From Ornithinimicrobium murale (GTDB lineage: Bacteria; Actinomycetota; Actinomycetes; Actinomycetales; Dermatophilaceae), in contig NZ_QLVD01000024.1 in assembly GCF_003352835.1 (NCBI RefSeq), forward strand, positions 1 through 64,000: a DNA stretch of 64,000 bases, given 5' to 3'. Below are positions 34,368 to 43,327 of the stretch, one piece after another. The first letter of the stretch is position 1. Every line of letters starts with the position of its first letter. The notes under the pieces were generated by a model, which was given only the letters and a program-made list of their open reading frames with translations, searched no databases and was not told the DNA's origin. The translations under genes were made by a program, and so were the position numbers.

Positions 34368-37181
34368 TCAGTCCTCGAAGGCCTCCGGCGGCGGGCACGA
34401 GCAGACCAGGTTGCGGTCCCCGAAGGCCCCGTCGATCCGCTTGACCGGCGGCCAGTACTTCGCTGCCGGGCCACCCGGGAACGCCGCCGCCATGCGCTCG
34501 TAGGGGTGGTCCCATTCCCCGGCCAGCTCCAGGGCGGTGTGCGGGGCGTTGCGCAACATCTCGCGGGAGGACTCCTGGTCCATCTCGGCACGGATCGCGA
34601 TCATCGCCTCGATGAAGCGGTCCACCTCCCCCAGGTCCTCGCTCTCCGTCGGCTCGACCATCAGGGTGCCGGCCACCGGAAAGCTCATCGTCGGGGCGTG
34701 GAAGCCGTAGTCGACGAGCCGTTTGGCCACGTCGTCCACGGTCACGCCGGTCTCCTTCGTCAGGCCGCGCAGGTCCAGGATGCACTCGTGGGCGACCAGG
34801 CCGTTCTCCCCGGCGTAGAGCACCGGGTAGTGCTCCCCCAGTCGCTGGGCGACGTAGTTGGCGTTGAGCACCGCGACCTCGGCCGAGCGGGTCAGGCCGG
34901 CGCCGCCCATCAGGCGGACGTAGGCCCAGGAGATCGGCAGGATGCCCGCAGACCCGTAGGGCGCCGCGGAGATGGCCCCCATCCCGGAGGCCGGTCCTGC
35001 CGCGTCATCGAGGGGGTGGTTGGGCAGGTGCGGTGCCAGGTGCTCGCGCACCGCCACCGGGCCGACGCCGGGGCCGCCCCCGCCGTGCGGGATACAGAAC
35101 GTCTTGTGCAGGTTCAGGTGCGACACGTCGCCACCGAACTCTCCCGGTTTGGCCAGCCCCATGATCGCGTTGAGGTTGGCACCGTCGACGTAGACCTGAC
35201 CACCGGCCTCGTGCACCAGGTCGCACAGGTCGCTGATCGTCTCCTCGAAGACCCCGTGCGTCGAGGGGTAGGTGACCATGATCGCGGCGAGCTCCTCACG
35301 GTGCTTGTCGATCTTGGCGCGCAGGTCCTCCATGTCGATGTCACCGCCGGGCGCGGTCTTGACCACGACCACCTTGAGCCCGGCCATGACGGCGCTGGCG
35401 GCGTTGGTGCCGTGCGCGCTGGCGGGGATCAGGCAGATGGTGCGCTTGTCGTCGCCGTTGGCCAAGTGGTAGGACCGGATGGCCAGCAGCCCGGCGAACT
35501 CCCCCTGCGAACCAGCATTGGGCTGCAGACTCACCGAGTGATAGCCGGTGATCTCCGCGAGCCACCCGGAGAGTTCGGCGACGATGCGCCGGGAGCCCAC
35601 GGTCTGGTCGTGCGGGGCGAAGGGGTGCAGGCTGGCGAACTCCGGCCAGGTGATCGCCTCCATCTCGGTGGTGGCGTTGAGCTTCATGGTGCACGAGCCC
35701 AGCGGGATCATGCCGCGGTCGAGGGCGAAGTCCTTGTCGCCCAGGGACTTGATGTAGCGCAGCATCTGGGTCTCGCTGCGGTGGGTGTTGAAGACCTCGT
35801 GGGTGAGGTAGTCCGATGTGCGGTCGTGCACCGCGTCCCACACCGTGCCGTCACCGATCTCGACCGGCTCGACACCGAAGGCACCCAGCACCACCTCCAG
35901 GTCAGCGGTCGTCACGACCTCATCCACGCTCAGCAGCACGTGGTCGGCGTCGACCGCCCACAGGTTGACGCCACCCTCCAGTGCCCTGCCGAGAACCGCT
36001 GCGGAGTCGGCCCGGACCGTCAGGGTGTCGAAGAAGGAGGTGGTGACCACCTCGACTCCCCCGGCCACCAGCGCATCCCGCACCGTGCGTGCCCGGGTGT
36101 GCACGTCCTCGGCGATCCGGCGCAGGCCGTCGGGCCCGTGCCACACGGCATACATGCTGGCCATGACGGCCAGGAGCACCTGGGAGGTGCAGATGTTGGA
36201 GGTGGCCTTCTCCCGGCGGATGTGCTGCTCCCGGGTCTGCAGCGCCAGACGATAGGCCGGGTGGCCGGCTGCGTCCTTGCTGACCCCGACGAGTCGACCG
36301 GGCAGGGTCCGCTCCAGGCCGTCGCGGACGGACATGTAGCCGGCGTGCGGTCCACCGAAAGCCATCGGCACCCCGAAGCGCTGCGTGCTGCCCACGGCCA
36401 CGTCGGCGCCCCACGCCGCAGGCTCCCGCAGCAGGGTGAGCGCCAGCAGATCGGCAGCCGCCGTCACCAGACCGCCGCCCGCATGCACGGCCTCGGTCAG
36501 GGCGCTCCAGTCGCGGATCTGGCCGTCGGCGCCGGGATACTGCACCACGGCCCCGAAGACAGGGCGTCCGCCGGCCAGGGCCTCCGGGTCGGACAGGTCG
36601 CCGGTGACCAGCTCGATGTCCAGGGAGCGGGCACGGGTCGCCAGGACCGCTGCGCTCTGCGGGAGCAGGTGCTCATCGACCAGCATGACCGCGTCGGCGG
36701 GCACCTTGCTCGCGCGGCGCATCAGCGTCATCGCCTCGGCGACCGCGGTCCCCTCATCGAGCAGGGAGGCTCCGGCTGTGGGCAGGCCGGTGAGGTCGGA
36801 GACGACAGTCTGGAAGTTGAGCAACGCCTCGAGCCGGCCCTGGGAGATCTCCGGCTGGTAGGGCGTGTAAGCGGTGTACCAGGCGGGGTTCTCCAGGATG
36901 TTGCGCCGGATCACACCCGGCGTGTGCGTGCCGTAGTAACCGAGCCCGATCATCGAGGTGACCACAGTGTTCTGCGCCGCGACCTCGCGCAGCTCCTCGA
37001 TCACAGCCCGCTCCGACTCGGCGGCCGCCAGCTCCAGCGGTGCCTCGGCACGGATCCGCTGGGGCACGGCCGCGTCGACCAGGTCGGCCAGGGAGTCGTA
37101 GCCGACGGTGGCCAGCATGGTGGCGATGTCGGACTCGCGCGGGCCGATGTGCCGACCGGCGAACTCGGGCAGCGTGGGCAT
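34368..37181 (-). CDS. gcvP: glycine dehydrogenase (decarboxylating), P-protein
   Basis: A 937-residue pyridoxal-phosphate enzyme of the glycine cleavage system. RHIGP near the N-terminus, [14 protein letters not shown], and the cofactor lysine in [18 protein letters not shown] (about residue 700) are intact, and the fused homodimeric form is full length. It decarboxylates glycine and loads aminomethyl on GcvH, encoded at 40225. ATG 37181 has AAGGAG five to six bases upstream; the ATG at 37196 does not. Expression should be governed by the glycine riboswitch just upstream. Confidence 0.95.
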   Translation of the reverse strand: MPTLPEFAGRHIGPRESDIATMLATVGYDSLADLVDAAVPQRIRAEAPLELAAAESERAVIEELREVAAQNTVVTSMIGLGYYGTHTPGVIRRNILENPAWYTAYTPYQPEISQGRLEALLNFQTVVSDLTGLPTAGASLLDEGTAVAEAMTLMRRASKVPADAVMLVDEHLLPQSAAVLATRARSLDIELVTGDLSDPEALAGGRPVFGAVVQYPGADGQIRDWSALTEAVHAGGGLVTAAADLLALTLLREPAAWGADVAVGSTQRFGVPMAFGGPHAGYMSVRDGLERTLPGRLVGVSKDAAGHPAYRLALQTREQHIRREKATSNICTSQVLLAVMASMYAVWHGPDGLRRIAEDVHTRARTVRDALVAGGVEVVTTSFFDTLTVRADSAAVLGRALEGGVNLWAVDADHVLLSVDEVVTTADLEVVLGAFGVEPVEIGDGTVWDAVHDRTSDYLTHEVFNTHRSETQMLRYIKSLGDKDFALDRGMIPLGSCTMKLNATTEMEAITWPEFASLHPFAPHDQTVGSRRIVAELSGWLAEITGYHSVSLQPNAGSQGEFAGLLAIRSYHLANGDDKRTICLIPASAHGTNAASAVMAGLKVVVVKTAPGGDIDMEDLRAKIDKHREELAAIMVTYPSTHGVFEETISDLCDLVHEAGGQVYVDGANLNAIMGLAKPGEFGGDVSHLNLHKTFCIPHGGGGPGVGPVAVREHLAPHLPNHPLDDAAGPASGMGAISAAPYGSAGILPISWAYVRLMGGAGLTRSAEVAVLNANYVAQRLGEHYPVLYAGENGLVAHECILDLRGLTKETGVTVDDVAKRLVDYGFHAPTMSFPVAGTLMVEPTESEDLGEVDRFIEAMIAIRAEMDQESSREMLRNAPHTALELAGEWDHPYERMAAAFPGGPAAKYWPPVKRIDGAFGDRNLVCSCPPPEAFED

Positions 37182-37204
37182 AGGTGCTCCTTGCATCTGC
37201 CCCC

Positions 37205-37318
37205 TCTGTCCGGGTGTCCCGTTCAGAGTTGCCTGTCCCGCACGTTCCTGGCGCCTGAGAGCTTGGCGGGGAGGTTGCCCCTTCGGCGCCCCACGTGGAG
37301 GTGAGGACTCTCACGCGC
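37205..37318 (-). promoter_or_regulatory. glycine riboswitch (gcvT element) upstream of gcvP
   Basis: Reading the minus strand: GTGAGAGTCCTCAC opens the element, followed by GGCGCCGAAGGGGCAAC, CTCTCAGGCGCCAGGAAC and GGGACAGG, the most conserved blocks of the glycine aptamer. One complete aptamer is visible; a short ACUCUG...CAGAG helix follows it, as in singlet riboswitches with a vestigial second domain. It ends about 25 bases before the gcvP start. In actinobacteria such elements usually switch the glycine cleavage operon on when glycine is abundant. Confidence 0.9.
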
Positions 37319-37337
37319 GGTGTCAACAGCAGGCCCG

Positions 37338-37365
37338 AGTCTAGCGACTCCCCCGAGGAAGTCAG
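37338..37365 (-). promoter_or_regulatory. predicted promoter for the riboswitch-gcvP transcript
   Basis: On the minus strand CTGACT (37365-37360), 16 bases, and TAGACT (37343-37338) form a plausible -35/-10 pair. Transcription would begin about ten bases before the first riboswitch helix. A TTGACA motif also occurs downstream at about 37326-37321 but a -10 for it would fall inside the aptamer. Confidence 0.45.
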
Positions 37366-37482
37366 CATGCCCCTGTGCACGCGGGTGCCGGTGGCGTCGA
37401 GCTGACCACAGCACGGCAGGGCCGAGGGTTCAGGGAACAGAGATGAGCGCAGAGGCGCAGCAGGCGGCCGTATGCCGAGGGC

Positions 37483-38055
37483 TCAGCTGGTCTTGCGCGC
37501 CCGGCGCCGCTGGGACAGCTCGTCGTCGCCCGTGCCGGGCTCCTCGGCACGCTCGCTGGGCAGAGCGGACAGGGTGCCCTCCACCTCGCGCCAGACGCTG
37601 CCCACGGCGATGCCGAAGACGCCTTGGCCACCGCGCACCAGGTCGATGACCTGGTCGTCGGAGGTGCACTCATAGACGCTTGCCCCATCACTCATCAACG
37701 TGATGTTGGCCAGGTCCTGGACGCCACGCTCGCGCAGCTGGGTGATCGCCACCCGGATCTGCTGCAGCGAGACACCGGTGTCGAGCAGGCGCTTGATGAT
37801 CTTGAGGACCAGGATGTCGCGGAAGCTGTAGAGCCGCTGGGTGCCCGAGCCTGACGGGTTGCGCACCGAGGGCTCCACCAGGCCGGTCCGGGCCCAGTAG
37901 TCAAGCTGGCGGTAGGTGACACCCGCGGCGCCACACGCGGTGGGCCCGCGGTAGCCGACGCCCTCCTGCAGCGCAGGCACGTCCGAGGTGAACAACAGAC
38001 CCTGCTCGGGCGTCGCAGCATCCTGCGGCCCACGCACTTCGGCTCCAGTGCCCAC
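37483..38055 (-). CDS. MerR family regulator (Rv1830-like)
   Basis: A 190-residue regulator. The MerR helix-turn-helix is GYRGPTACGAAGVTYRQL then DYWARTGLVEPS, with SGTQRLYSFRDILVLKIIKRL forming the second wing helix. It corresponds by order to M. tuberculosis Rv1830 beside the bifunctional nuclease and FtsR genes. Start: GAGGAG abuts ATG 38061 with no spacer but lies six bases before GTG 38055, so I prefer GTG 38055; the longer frame to 38118 has no such support. C-terminal residues are Arg/Glu-rich. Confidence 0.82.
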   Translation of the reverse strand: MGTGAEVRGPQDAATPEQGLLFTSDVPALQEGVGYRGPTACGAAGVTYRQLDYWARTGLVEPSVRNPSGSGTQRLYSFRDILVLKIIKRLLDTGVSLQQIRVAITQLRERGVQDLANITLMSDGASVYECTSDDQVIDLVRGGQGVFGIAVGSVWREVEGTLSALPSERAEEPGTGDDELSQRRRARKTS

Positions 38056-38169
38056 TGGCATCTCCTCAAGACTACGTTGGTGTGATTCGACGGTATGCCT
38101 TCCGGCCCGCCGGGTCAATGACCGCCACGCCAGCGGACCGAGCGGAAGGTCACATTTTCGCCGGTCGGA

Positions 38170-38832
38170 TCAGGTCCCTGGCGGTGCACCGGTCCCGGAC
38201 TCGGACTCGGGGTCCTCGTCATCAGTCTCGGGGTTCTCCCCGCCAGACAGGGAGTCCTCCGCCTCGGTCTCGGGGTTCTCCCCGCCAGACGAGGAGTCCT
38301 CCGCCTCGGTCTCGGGGTCCTCCCCGCCAGACGAGGAGTCCTCCGCCTCGGTCTCGGGGTCCTCCCCACCGGACTCGAAGTCCTCGGCCGAGACCTGGTC
38401 GAGGAACTCGCGGAACCGCTCCACCTCATCCTCGTCCTCGACGGCCATCGCCACGCCGGCGGCATCCAGCACGGCCTCGCTGGCCAGGATCGGGGTCGCG
38501 GCACGCAGCGCCAGCGCGATGGCGTCGGAGGGGCGGGCCGAGATCTCCGTGGTGCCGTCCAGCACCAGCACGGCATAGAAGATGTTGTCCTCCATGCGGG
38601 TGATCCGGACCTCGTCGAGCCGGTGGCCCAGGTCCTCGATGAGGGTGACCATCAGGTCGTGGGTCAGCGGCCGGGGCGGTTGCACCCCCTGCTGGGCATA
38701 AGCGATCGCGGTGGCCTCCGGGGCCGCGATCCAGATCGGCAGATAGCGCTGACCCTCACGCTCCCGCAGCAGCACGATGGGGTTGTTGGTCGGCATCTCG
38801 ACGCGCACACCCAGGACGTCCAACTCCTTCAC
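38170..38832 (-). CDS. bifunctional nuclease family protein (DUF151) with repeat tail
   Basis: A 220-residue protein whose first 145 residues are a bifunctional-nuclease/DUF151 domain: NPIVLLREREGQRYLPIW, PRPLTHDLM, and EISARPSDAIALALR match M. tuberculosis Rv1829, in the same genomic position between the two MerR genes. Rv1829 is about 164 residues; the excess is an acidic 14-residue tandem repeat at the C-terminus. The biochemical role in bacteria is unproven. GTG 38832 aligns with the Rv1829 start; GGAAGG lies immediately upstream. Confidence 0.82.
   Translation of the reverse strand: MKELDVLGVRVEMPTNNPIVLLREREGQRYLPIWIAAPEATAIAYAQQGVQPPRPLTHDLMVTLIEDLGHRLDEVRITRMEDNIFYAVLVLDGTTEISARPSDAIALALRAATPILASEAVLDAAGVAMAVEDEDEVERFREFLDQVSAEDFESGGEDPETEAEDSSSGGEDPETEAEDSSSGGENPETEAEDSLSGGENPETDDEDPESESGTGAPPGT
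38225..38392 (-). repeat. 42-bp tandem repeat (four copies) in the DUF151 gene
   Basis: Units begin at 38225, 38267, 38309 and 38351; the middle ones are nearly identical and the last is degraded. Each encodes 14 residues of the type GGEDPETEAEDSSS, giving a strongly acidic, probably disordered tail. Confidence 0.92.
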
Positions 38833-38841
38833 CCTTCCAGG

Positions 38842-39744
38842 CTACTGCGTCTGGCCGAGCCCCGCGCGCACCAGGGCGACGTGCAGCGCCAGCGTGCGGG
38901 CGACAATCTCGGTCTCGAGCTGCTCGGGGTCGGCGTTCGCGGCGCCCCGTGCCCGTCGGCGGCGCACCGGTTCCAGGATCTGCTCGGCCAGCCCGATCTC
39001 CCGATCGGCCGCCACGCGGAACAGCCGCAGGTGTCGCGGCTCCAGACCGTAGGCGCCCAGGGCCGTGCACTCTCGAGCCACATCAAGGTCGTCGGCCGCG
39101 TGCCGACCGCTGGAGTCCGTGCGGATCAACCCGAACGCCTTGAGCTGGGTGTAGGCCGCCACATCCAGGCCCGTGTGCTCACGGAGCTCGGCGGGTGTCA
39201 GTCGGATGGTGCGGCGTCGGCGCAGCTGACCGGCTGTCGGCAACCGGGCACCCTGGGGCTCGGACTGGCTGGTCCCCCCGGCCGGGCCGTCGCCCTGTGC
39301 CTGGCCGTCGCCCTGTGCCTGGGCCTCGTCCTGCCCCCCGCCCTCACCAGCAGCAAGCGCCGTGTCCGTTGCTGAGCCAGCACCACGGTGAGCCTTCTTT
39401 TCGGATCCCCCGGCCACGAGCTGCGGGGAGGCAGCGTCGGTGGGCGAGCTGTCGGCATACCGGCTCGGGTCGGTGGTCCCTCCGGGCCCAGCCGGGTCCA
39501 GGCCGAGGTCGATCCGGTCCAACGCGGCCTTGATGACCTTCAGCGGCCAGAACCTGTCGCGCTGGGCCCGCAGGACGAAGCGCAGCCGGTCGATGTCCTC
39601 GTCGGTGAAGGCGCGCTGACCGGACTCCCGCCGCTGCGGCAGCACCAGGCCCTCGGTCTCCAGAAAGCGGATCTTGGAGACGGTCAGCTCGGGGAACTCC
39701 TGCTGCAGCAGGCGCAGCACCGTCCCGATGGGGTGCAGCCTCAC
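38842..39744 (-). CDS. ftsR: MerR family cell-division regulator FtsR-like
   Basis: A 300-residue regulator. The MerR domain at the N-terminus (IGTVLRLLQQEFPELTVSKI, then RFLETEGLVLPQRRESGQRAF) and a second conserved block after a 100-residue linker (TPAELREHTGL, DVAAYTQLKAFGLI) match Rv1828/FtsR, an activator of ftsZ in Corynebacterium. The linker is Gly/Ala/Gln-rich and carries an 18-bp duplication (39287-39322, AQGDGQ units), longer than usual. GTG 39744 overlaps the garA stop by four bases. Confidence 0.83.
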   Translation of the reverse strand: MRLHPIGTVLRLLQQEFPELTVSKIRFLETEGLVLPQRRESGQRAFTDEDIDRLRFVLRAQRDRFWPLKVIKAALDRIDLGLDPAGPGGTTDPSRYADSSPTDAASPQLVAGGSEKKAHRGAGSATDTALAAGEGGGQDEAQAQGDGQAQGDGPAGGTSQSEPQGARLPTAGQLRRRRTIRLTPAELREHTGLDVAAYTQLKAFGLIRTDSSGRHAADDLDVARECTALGAYGLEPRHLRLFRVAADREIGLAEQILEPVRRRRARGAANADPEQLETEIVARTLALHVALVRAGLGQTQ

Positions 39745-40193
39745 GCCCGCCCGCGGTAGTAGACCAGACGGAACTTGCCGATCTGCACCTCGTCGCCCTG
39801 CTCAAGGACCTGCTGGTCGATCCGCTCCCGGTTGACATAGGTGCCATTCAGTGAGCCCACGTCGCGCACCTCATACCCCTCGCCCGACCGGGCGAAGACC
39901 GCGTGCCGCCGGGACACCGTGACGTCGTCGAGGAAGATGTCGCTGTTGGGATGCCGCCCCGAGCTCACCTCATCGGCATCCAGCAGGAACCGTGCCCCGG
40001 TGTTGGGGCCGCGCAGCACGATCAGGAGCGCCGTGCCGGGGCGCAGCGCGTCGACGGTGCGTTGGTCGGCGTCCGAGAGGCGGGGCACCTCCTCGTCAAA
40101 GGTGTAGCCATGCGCTGGCAACTCAACGCCACGGGGCAGATTGGCGGTCGGGTCCACCCCGGACCCGTGGTGCTCGCGCTCCCGCTCAGTCAT
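39741..40193 (-). CDS. garA: FHA domain protein, GarA/OdhI orthologue by position
   Basis: A 150-residue protein with a canonical forkhead-associated domain: SSGRHPNSDIFLDDVTVSRRH and GSLNGTYVNRERID, ending QIGKFRLVYYRG as in GarA. GarA/OdhI switches 2-oxoglutarate dehydrogenase and glutamate metabolism when phosphorylated by PknB/PknG on an N-terminal ETTS motif. That motif is not present here: the N-terminal 50 residues read VELPAHGYTFDEEVPRLSD with no Thr-Thr pair. AAGGAGGAGG precedes the ATG. Order with gcvH and ftsR supports orthology. Confidence 0.85.
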   Translation of the reverse strand: MTEREREHHGSGVDPTANLPRGVELPAHGYTFDEEVPRLSDADQRTVDALRPGTALLIVLRGPNTGARFLLDADEVSSGRHPNSDIFLDDVTVSRRHAVFARSGEGYEVRDVGSLNGTYVNRERIDQQVLEQGDEVQIGKFRLVYYRGRA

Positions 40194-40224
40194 CGGCTAC
40201 CTCCTCCTTCGTGATGGGCCCAGC

Positions 40225-40614
40225 CTAGTTGGTCTGCTCCTGGTAAGCACTGGCGTCGAGCAGACTGTCCAGTGCCGCAGGGTCGGCCACCTTGATCTCC
40301 ATCATCCAGCCCTCACCGTACGGGTCGGAGTTGATGAGCTCGGGGGTCGCGTCCAGGGCGTCGTTGACGGCGGTGACCTCGCCGTTCACCGGTGCGTAGA
40401 GGTCGCTGACCGACTTGGTCGACTCCACCTCACCGCACGCGTCGCCTGCGGCCAGCTCGTCACCGACAGCCGGGAGGCTGACATAGACGACGTCACCCAG
40501 AGCGTCCTGGGCAAAGGCCGTGATGCCCACGCGCACCACACCGTCACCACGGTCCTTGATCCACTCGTGGTCGGTGGTGTAGCGAAGGTCCTCCGGGAAC
40601 TGCAACTCACTCAT
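40225..40614 (-). CDS. gcvH: glycine cleavage system H protein
   Basis: A 129-residue lipoyl carrier. The lipoylation site is Lys in GEVESTKSVSDLYAPV, and TTDHEWI near the start and GEGWMMEIK near the end are typical. It shuttles the aminomethyl group between GcvP and GcvT. GAGGAG lies eight bases before the ATG. It lies in the envelope/regulator operon rather than next to gcvP, the usual actinobacterial arrangement. Confidence 0.94.
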   Translation of the reverse strand: MSELQFPEDLRYTTDHEWIKDRGDGVVRVGITAFAQDALGDVVYVSLPAVGDELAAGDACGEVESTKSVSDLYAPVNGEVTAVNDALDATPELINSDPYGEGWMMEIKVADPAALDSLLDASAYQEQTN

Positions 40615-40656
40615 CGAATCCGGTCTCCTCGTTGAAACGTGCGGGTCGTGCTGACC

Positions 40657-41403
40657 CTACTCTGACGGCACCGGCCGCGCGTACTGAGGTTCCTCCGCGC
40701 GGTGCAGTGCGTCGACCACCAGCAGCTCACCGTCCACCAGTTGCACGTTGCCACCGATGCCCCGGACGCTGTCGCTGAAGCCGCCCGGGATCGCCATGGC
40801 CCCTGCCAGGGTGTGCGGATCGCCGATGGCGATGATGCGGAAGGGCACCGCGACCTGCTCGCCATCCACCACGAGGGTGCCGTCCTCAATGCCGATCCAG
40901 CTGTCGGCCACCACCCGCACCGGACCGATCTGGATCGCTTCCGCGCCGGCGTTGCGCAGCTCCTGCATCAGGTCAATCATCATGGTCGGGGTGAAGCCAC
41001 CGCCGGGCGCCGCGACCGTCATCGTGATCCCCGAGCCCTCGACCGCGACGGTCCCGGCAAGGATCTGGTGACTGGTGAGCCGGGCCCGAGCCGCCTCCCC
41101 GGCCTCGGCGCCGCTGCCCTCCTCCAGGGCTCGCCTGTCGGCTTCCAGCAGCCGGATCTCGCTCTCCAGGGTGTCGGCCCGCTTGGTCACGTCGTCCAGC
41201 AGGGCGACCAGGTCAGTCTCCCGCAGGTCGTCCAGGGCCACGTCGTTGGCAGCCTGCACCTGGGTGACCAGGGCGAAGCCAATGACCACGGTGATCCCCG
41301 CCGCCAGCAGGTTGCCGGCGCTGATGCGTGGCCTGATCAGGCGCAGGACGCGGCGCCAGGCGTGCCGCGGCGAGACCGGCGGAGTTCCCTGGACCTGCGT
41401 CAT
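40657..41403 (-). CDS. DUF881 family membrane protein (Rv1825-like)
   Basis: A 248-residue protein with one N-terminal membrane helix (AAGITVVIGFALVTQV), a coiled-coil stretch (residues 60-100) and an extracellular DUF881 domain containing GSGITMTVAAPGG and AEAIQIG. It pairs with the second DUF881 protein at 41735 and the small basic protein between them, as in Rv1823-Rv1825. Function is unknown; its partners suggest cell-envelope or division. ATG 41403 begins two bases after the sbp stop. Confidence 0.82.
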   Translation of the reverse strand: MTQVQGTPPVSPRHAWRRVLRLIRPRISAGNLLAAGITVVIGFALVTQVQAANDVALDDLRETDLVALLDDVTKRADTLESEIRLLEADRRALEEGSGAEAGEAARARLTSHQILAGTVAVEGSGITMTVAAPGGGFTPTMMIDLMQELRNAGAEAIQIGPVRVVADSWIGIEDGTLVVDGEQVAVPFRIIAIGDPHTLAGAMAIPGGFSDSVRGIGGNVQLVDGELLVVDALHRAEEPQYARPVPSE

Positions 41404-41405
41404 GG

Positions 41406-41738
41406 CTAGGCCCCCATGAGGTGACGCCGGATGGCCGCCACGTTGGAGAAGATCCGCAGGCCGAGCACGACCACCACGCCGGTCGAGAGCTGGCTGCCCA
41501 CGCCCAGCTGGTTGCCCAGCAGCACGATGAGGGCAGCGACGAGCACGTTGGACAGGACCGACACGACGAAGACCTTGTCGTTGAAGGACGCCTCCAGGGC
41601 CGCCCGGATGCCGCCGAACACCGCGTCCATCGCCGCGATCACGGCGATCGGCAGGTAGGGCTCGAGCCACAGGGGCACGGTCGGCGACAGGACCAGGCCC
41701 AGGATGACGCCGGCGGCCAGGCCGATGAGCGGGATCAT
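41406..41738 (-). CDS. sbp: small basic family membrane protein Sbp
   Basis: A 110-residue protein with three hydrophobic segments (IPLIGLAAGVILGLVLS, YLPIAVIAAMDAVFGGIRA, SNVLVAALIVLLGNQLG). It matches the DUF1290/small-basic family, found between DUF881 genes in actinobacteria and near ylm/div genes in Firmicutes. Function unknown. ATG 41738 overlaps the upstream stop by four bases. Confidence 0.85.
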   Translation of the reverse strand: MIPLIGLAAGVILGLVLSPTVPLWLEPYLPIAVIAAMDAVFGGIRAALEASFNDKVFVVSVLSNVLVAALIVLLGNQLGVGSQLSTGVVVVLGLRIFSNVAAIRRHLMGA

Positions 41739-42598
41739 GAGTCGTCCTCCGATGTTGGTGCCCCGTCCGGGACTCGGGCCACGCGAGTGCTGAGACGAGA
41801 GGCGGCAGGCAGGGTGACCTCATCCTGCGGAGCGAGGTCCACCAGGATTCCGTAGTCGGAGCGCAGCTCGGTCAGATACGTTCCGGTGCTACCCGAGCGC
41901 AGCTCCGCCAGCAACTGCTCCTGCTCACCGATGACCGCCACCTCGTACGGGCGCGCCAGTGCCTTCAGATCCACCACGATCGCCTGGCCGGCGAAGCGGA
42001 TGGTGGAGGTCGTCGTCAGGCGTTGTTCGTTGATGGCGATCGCCTCGGCGCCGTGGGCCCACAGCCCGTTGACGATGACCTGCAGGTCCCGGGACAGGAC
42101 ACGCTCGTCGTCCTGGCTGTCCGCGCTGAGGGGCGGGTCGTTCAGCGTGAGCACCACGCCCTGGCCCGCGACCTTGGTGGCGCCCGCGGCGAGGGCCGCT
42201 GCGTCCAGCTCGGCCGGGTCCACCACCGGAGTGGCCTGCTGGTCCTGGAGCCGCCCGATCTCGCCCCGCAGGATGTCGATCTGCGCGACCCGCTCATCGC
42301 CCACCGCGTCGGCCGCCTCGATCCGTTGGGTCAGCTCCTGCCTGGTCGTCGCCCCGGCCGAGTCCGGGGTGCGCAGCGTCTGGGCCGCCACCGAGAGCAG
42401 GAAGCCGAGCAGGATCGCAGACACCACCAGAAGAACCGTCCGCCCCCCGGTGCTGCGCGGCAGTCCGGCCCTCTCGCGCCGCTCGGCCGAGGAGGCGTAG
42501 CCAGGGTCCAGCGGTGGGTCCATGACCTCACGCAGCAGGGCCATCGACGCGGCCGGGTCCTGGTCAGGCGCGGCGGCGCGACGGGGTCTGAGTCTCAT
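41735..42598 (-). CDS. DUF881 family membrane protein (Rv1823-like)
   Basis: A 287-residue protein with a 65-residue cytosolic head, one membrane helix (TVLLVVSAILLGFLLSV), a coiled coil (residues 95-130) and an outer DUF881 domain with GQGVVLTLNDPP and AEAIAINEQRL. The start at ATG 42598 overlaps the pgsA-like stop by four bases; a longer frame to 42910 runs inside that gene and is rejected. Confidence 0.82.
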   Translation of the reverse strand: MRLRPRRAAAPDQDPAASMALLREVMDPPLDPGYASSAERRERAGLPRSTGGRTVLLVVSAILLGFLLSVAAQTLRTPDSAGATTRQELTQRIEAADAVGDERVAQIDILRGEIGRLQDQQATPVVDPAELDAAALAAGATKVAGQGVVLTLNDPPLSADSQDDERVLSRDLQVIVNGLWAHGAEAIAINEQRLTTTSTIRFAGQAIVVDLKALARPYEVAVIGEQEQLLAELRSGSTGTYLTELRSDYGILVDLAPQDEVTLPAASRLSTRVARVPDGAPTSEDDS

Positions 42599-43203
42599 CC
42601 TCCCACCGCCTGCCACTGTCGTCGCCGTTGCGCCACCATAACGCCGACCTGCCATGCGTAGACGGCGGCGCCGAGCACGTAGAGTCCAGTCCCCCACCAG
42701 GTGAAGGCCCAGCCGATCGGCAGCACGGCAGCCCCCAGCCAGTTGTCGAACTGGCCGAGCAGGATCAGGGGGAAACCGCACAGCAAGTTGAAGGTCGCGG
42801 CCTTGCCGATGAAGTGCACCGGCGGCACGGGCAGCTGATAGCTCCGGACGACGGGGTACAGGCCCAGGACGAACGCGTCCCGGGCCACCAGCCCGAGCAC
42901 CAGCCACCAAGGGATGATCTCGCGCCAGGCGAGCCCGAACAACGTGGAGGCGATGTAGAGCCGGTCAGCGAGCGGGTCGAGATATTTCCCCAGCTCGGTG
43001 ATCAGGCCGTAGTGCCGGGCGATCTTGCCGTCGAGGTAGTCGGAGACGCCCGAGGCCATGAGGACCACCACGGCGAGCACGTCCTGATGGGTCAGGATGG
43101 CCCACAGGAACAGGGGCACCCCGACCAGACGCAGGCCCGAGAGCAGGTTGGGCACGTTGACCACGCCCCTCTGGCGCCCCCCGCGACCCGCTGTGCTGCT
43201 CAC
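42595..43203 (-). CDS. CDP-alcohol phosphatidyltransferase (PgsA2-like)
   Basis: A 202-residue membrane enzyme with six helices and the family signature SDYLDGKIAR...GKYLDPLAD, whose aspartates bind metal and the CDP-alcohol. It transfers a phosphatidyl group to an alcohol such as glycerol phosphate or inositol phosphate; order next to DUF881 genes matches M. tuberculosis pgsA2. GTG 43203 is chosen over GTG 43209 because TAGGCT (43215-43210) ends six bases before it, the leaderless arrangement. It heads the operon running to the MerR gene at 37483. Confidence 0.83.
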   Translation of the reverse strand: MSSTAGRGGRQRGVVNVPNLLSGLRLVGVPLFLWAILTHQDVLAVVVLMASGVSDYLDGKIARHYGLITELGKYLDPLADRLYIASTLFGLAWREIIPWWLVLGLVARDAFVLGLYPVVRSYQLPVPPVHFIGKAATFNLLCGFPLILLGQFDNWLGAAVLPIGWAFTWWGTGLYVLGAAVYAWQVGVMVAQRRRQWQAVGG

Positions 43204-43285
43204 CTGCACAGCCTACGATCTCGCGGCACCAACTCGGGCCACCGGCACGACCGATGAGTATGCCGTGGCGCAGGGGTCCGTACCC

Positions 43286-43306
43286 GTGACCAGATCGTCT
43301 GGTCAC
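43286..43306. promoter_or_regulatory. perfect inverted repeat upstream of VOC gene
   Basis: GTGACCAGA-N3-TCTGGTCAC is a perfect 9-bp inverted repeat centred at 43296. It ends nine bases before the GAGGAGAGG ribosome site of the VOC-protein gene. It may be an operator or a hairpin in the leader that limits translation. Confidence 0.6.
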
Positions 43307-43327
43307 CTGACTGAGGAGGAGAGGATC

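Noticed and set aside
38225..38392. CRISPR-like array of 42-bp units
   Set aside because: The units are contiguous, have no unique spacers and lie in frame within a protein; the same holds for the other repeats in this window.
42595..43209. GTG 43209 as the pgsA-like start
   Set aside because: It falls within the six bases between the TAGGCT box and GTG 43203, which is the expected leaderless start.
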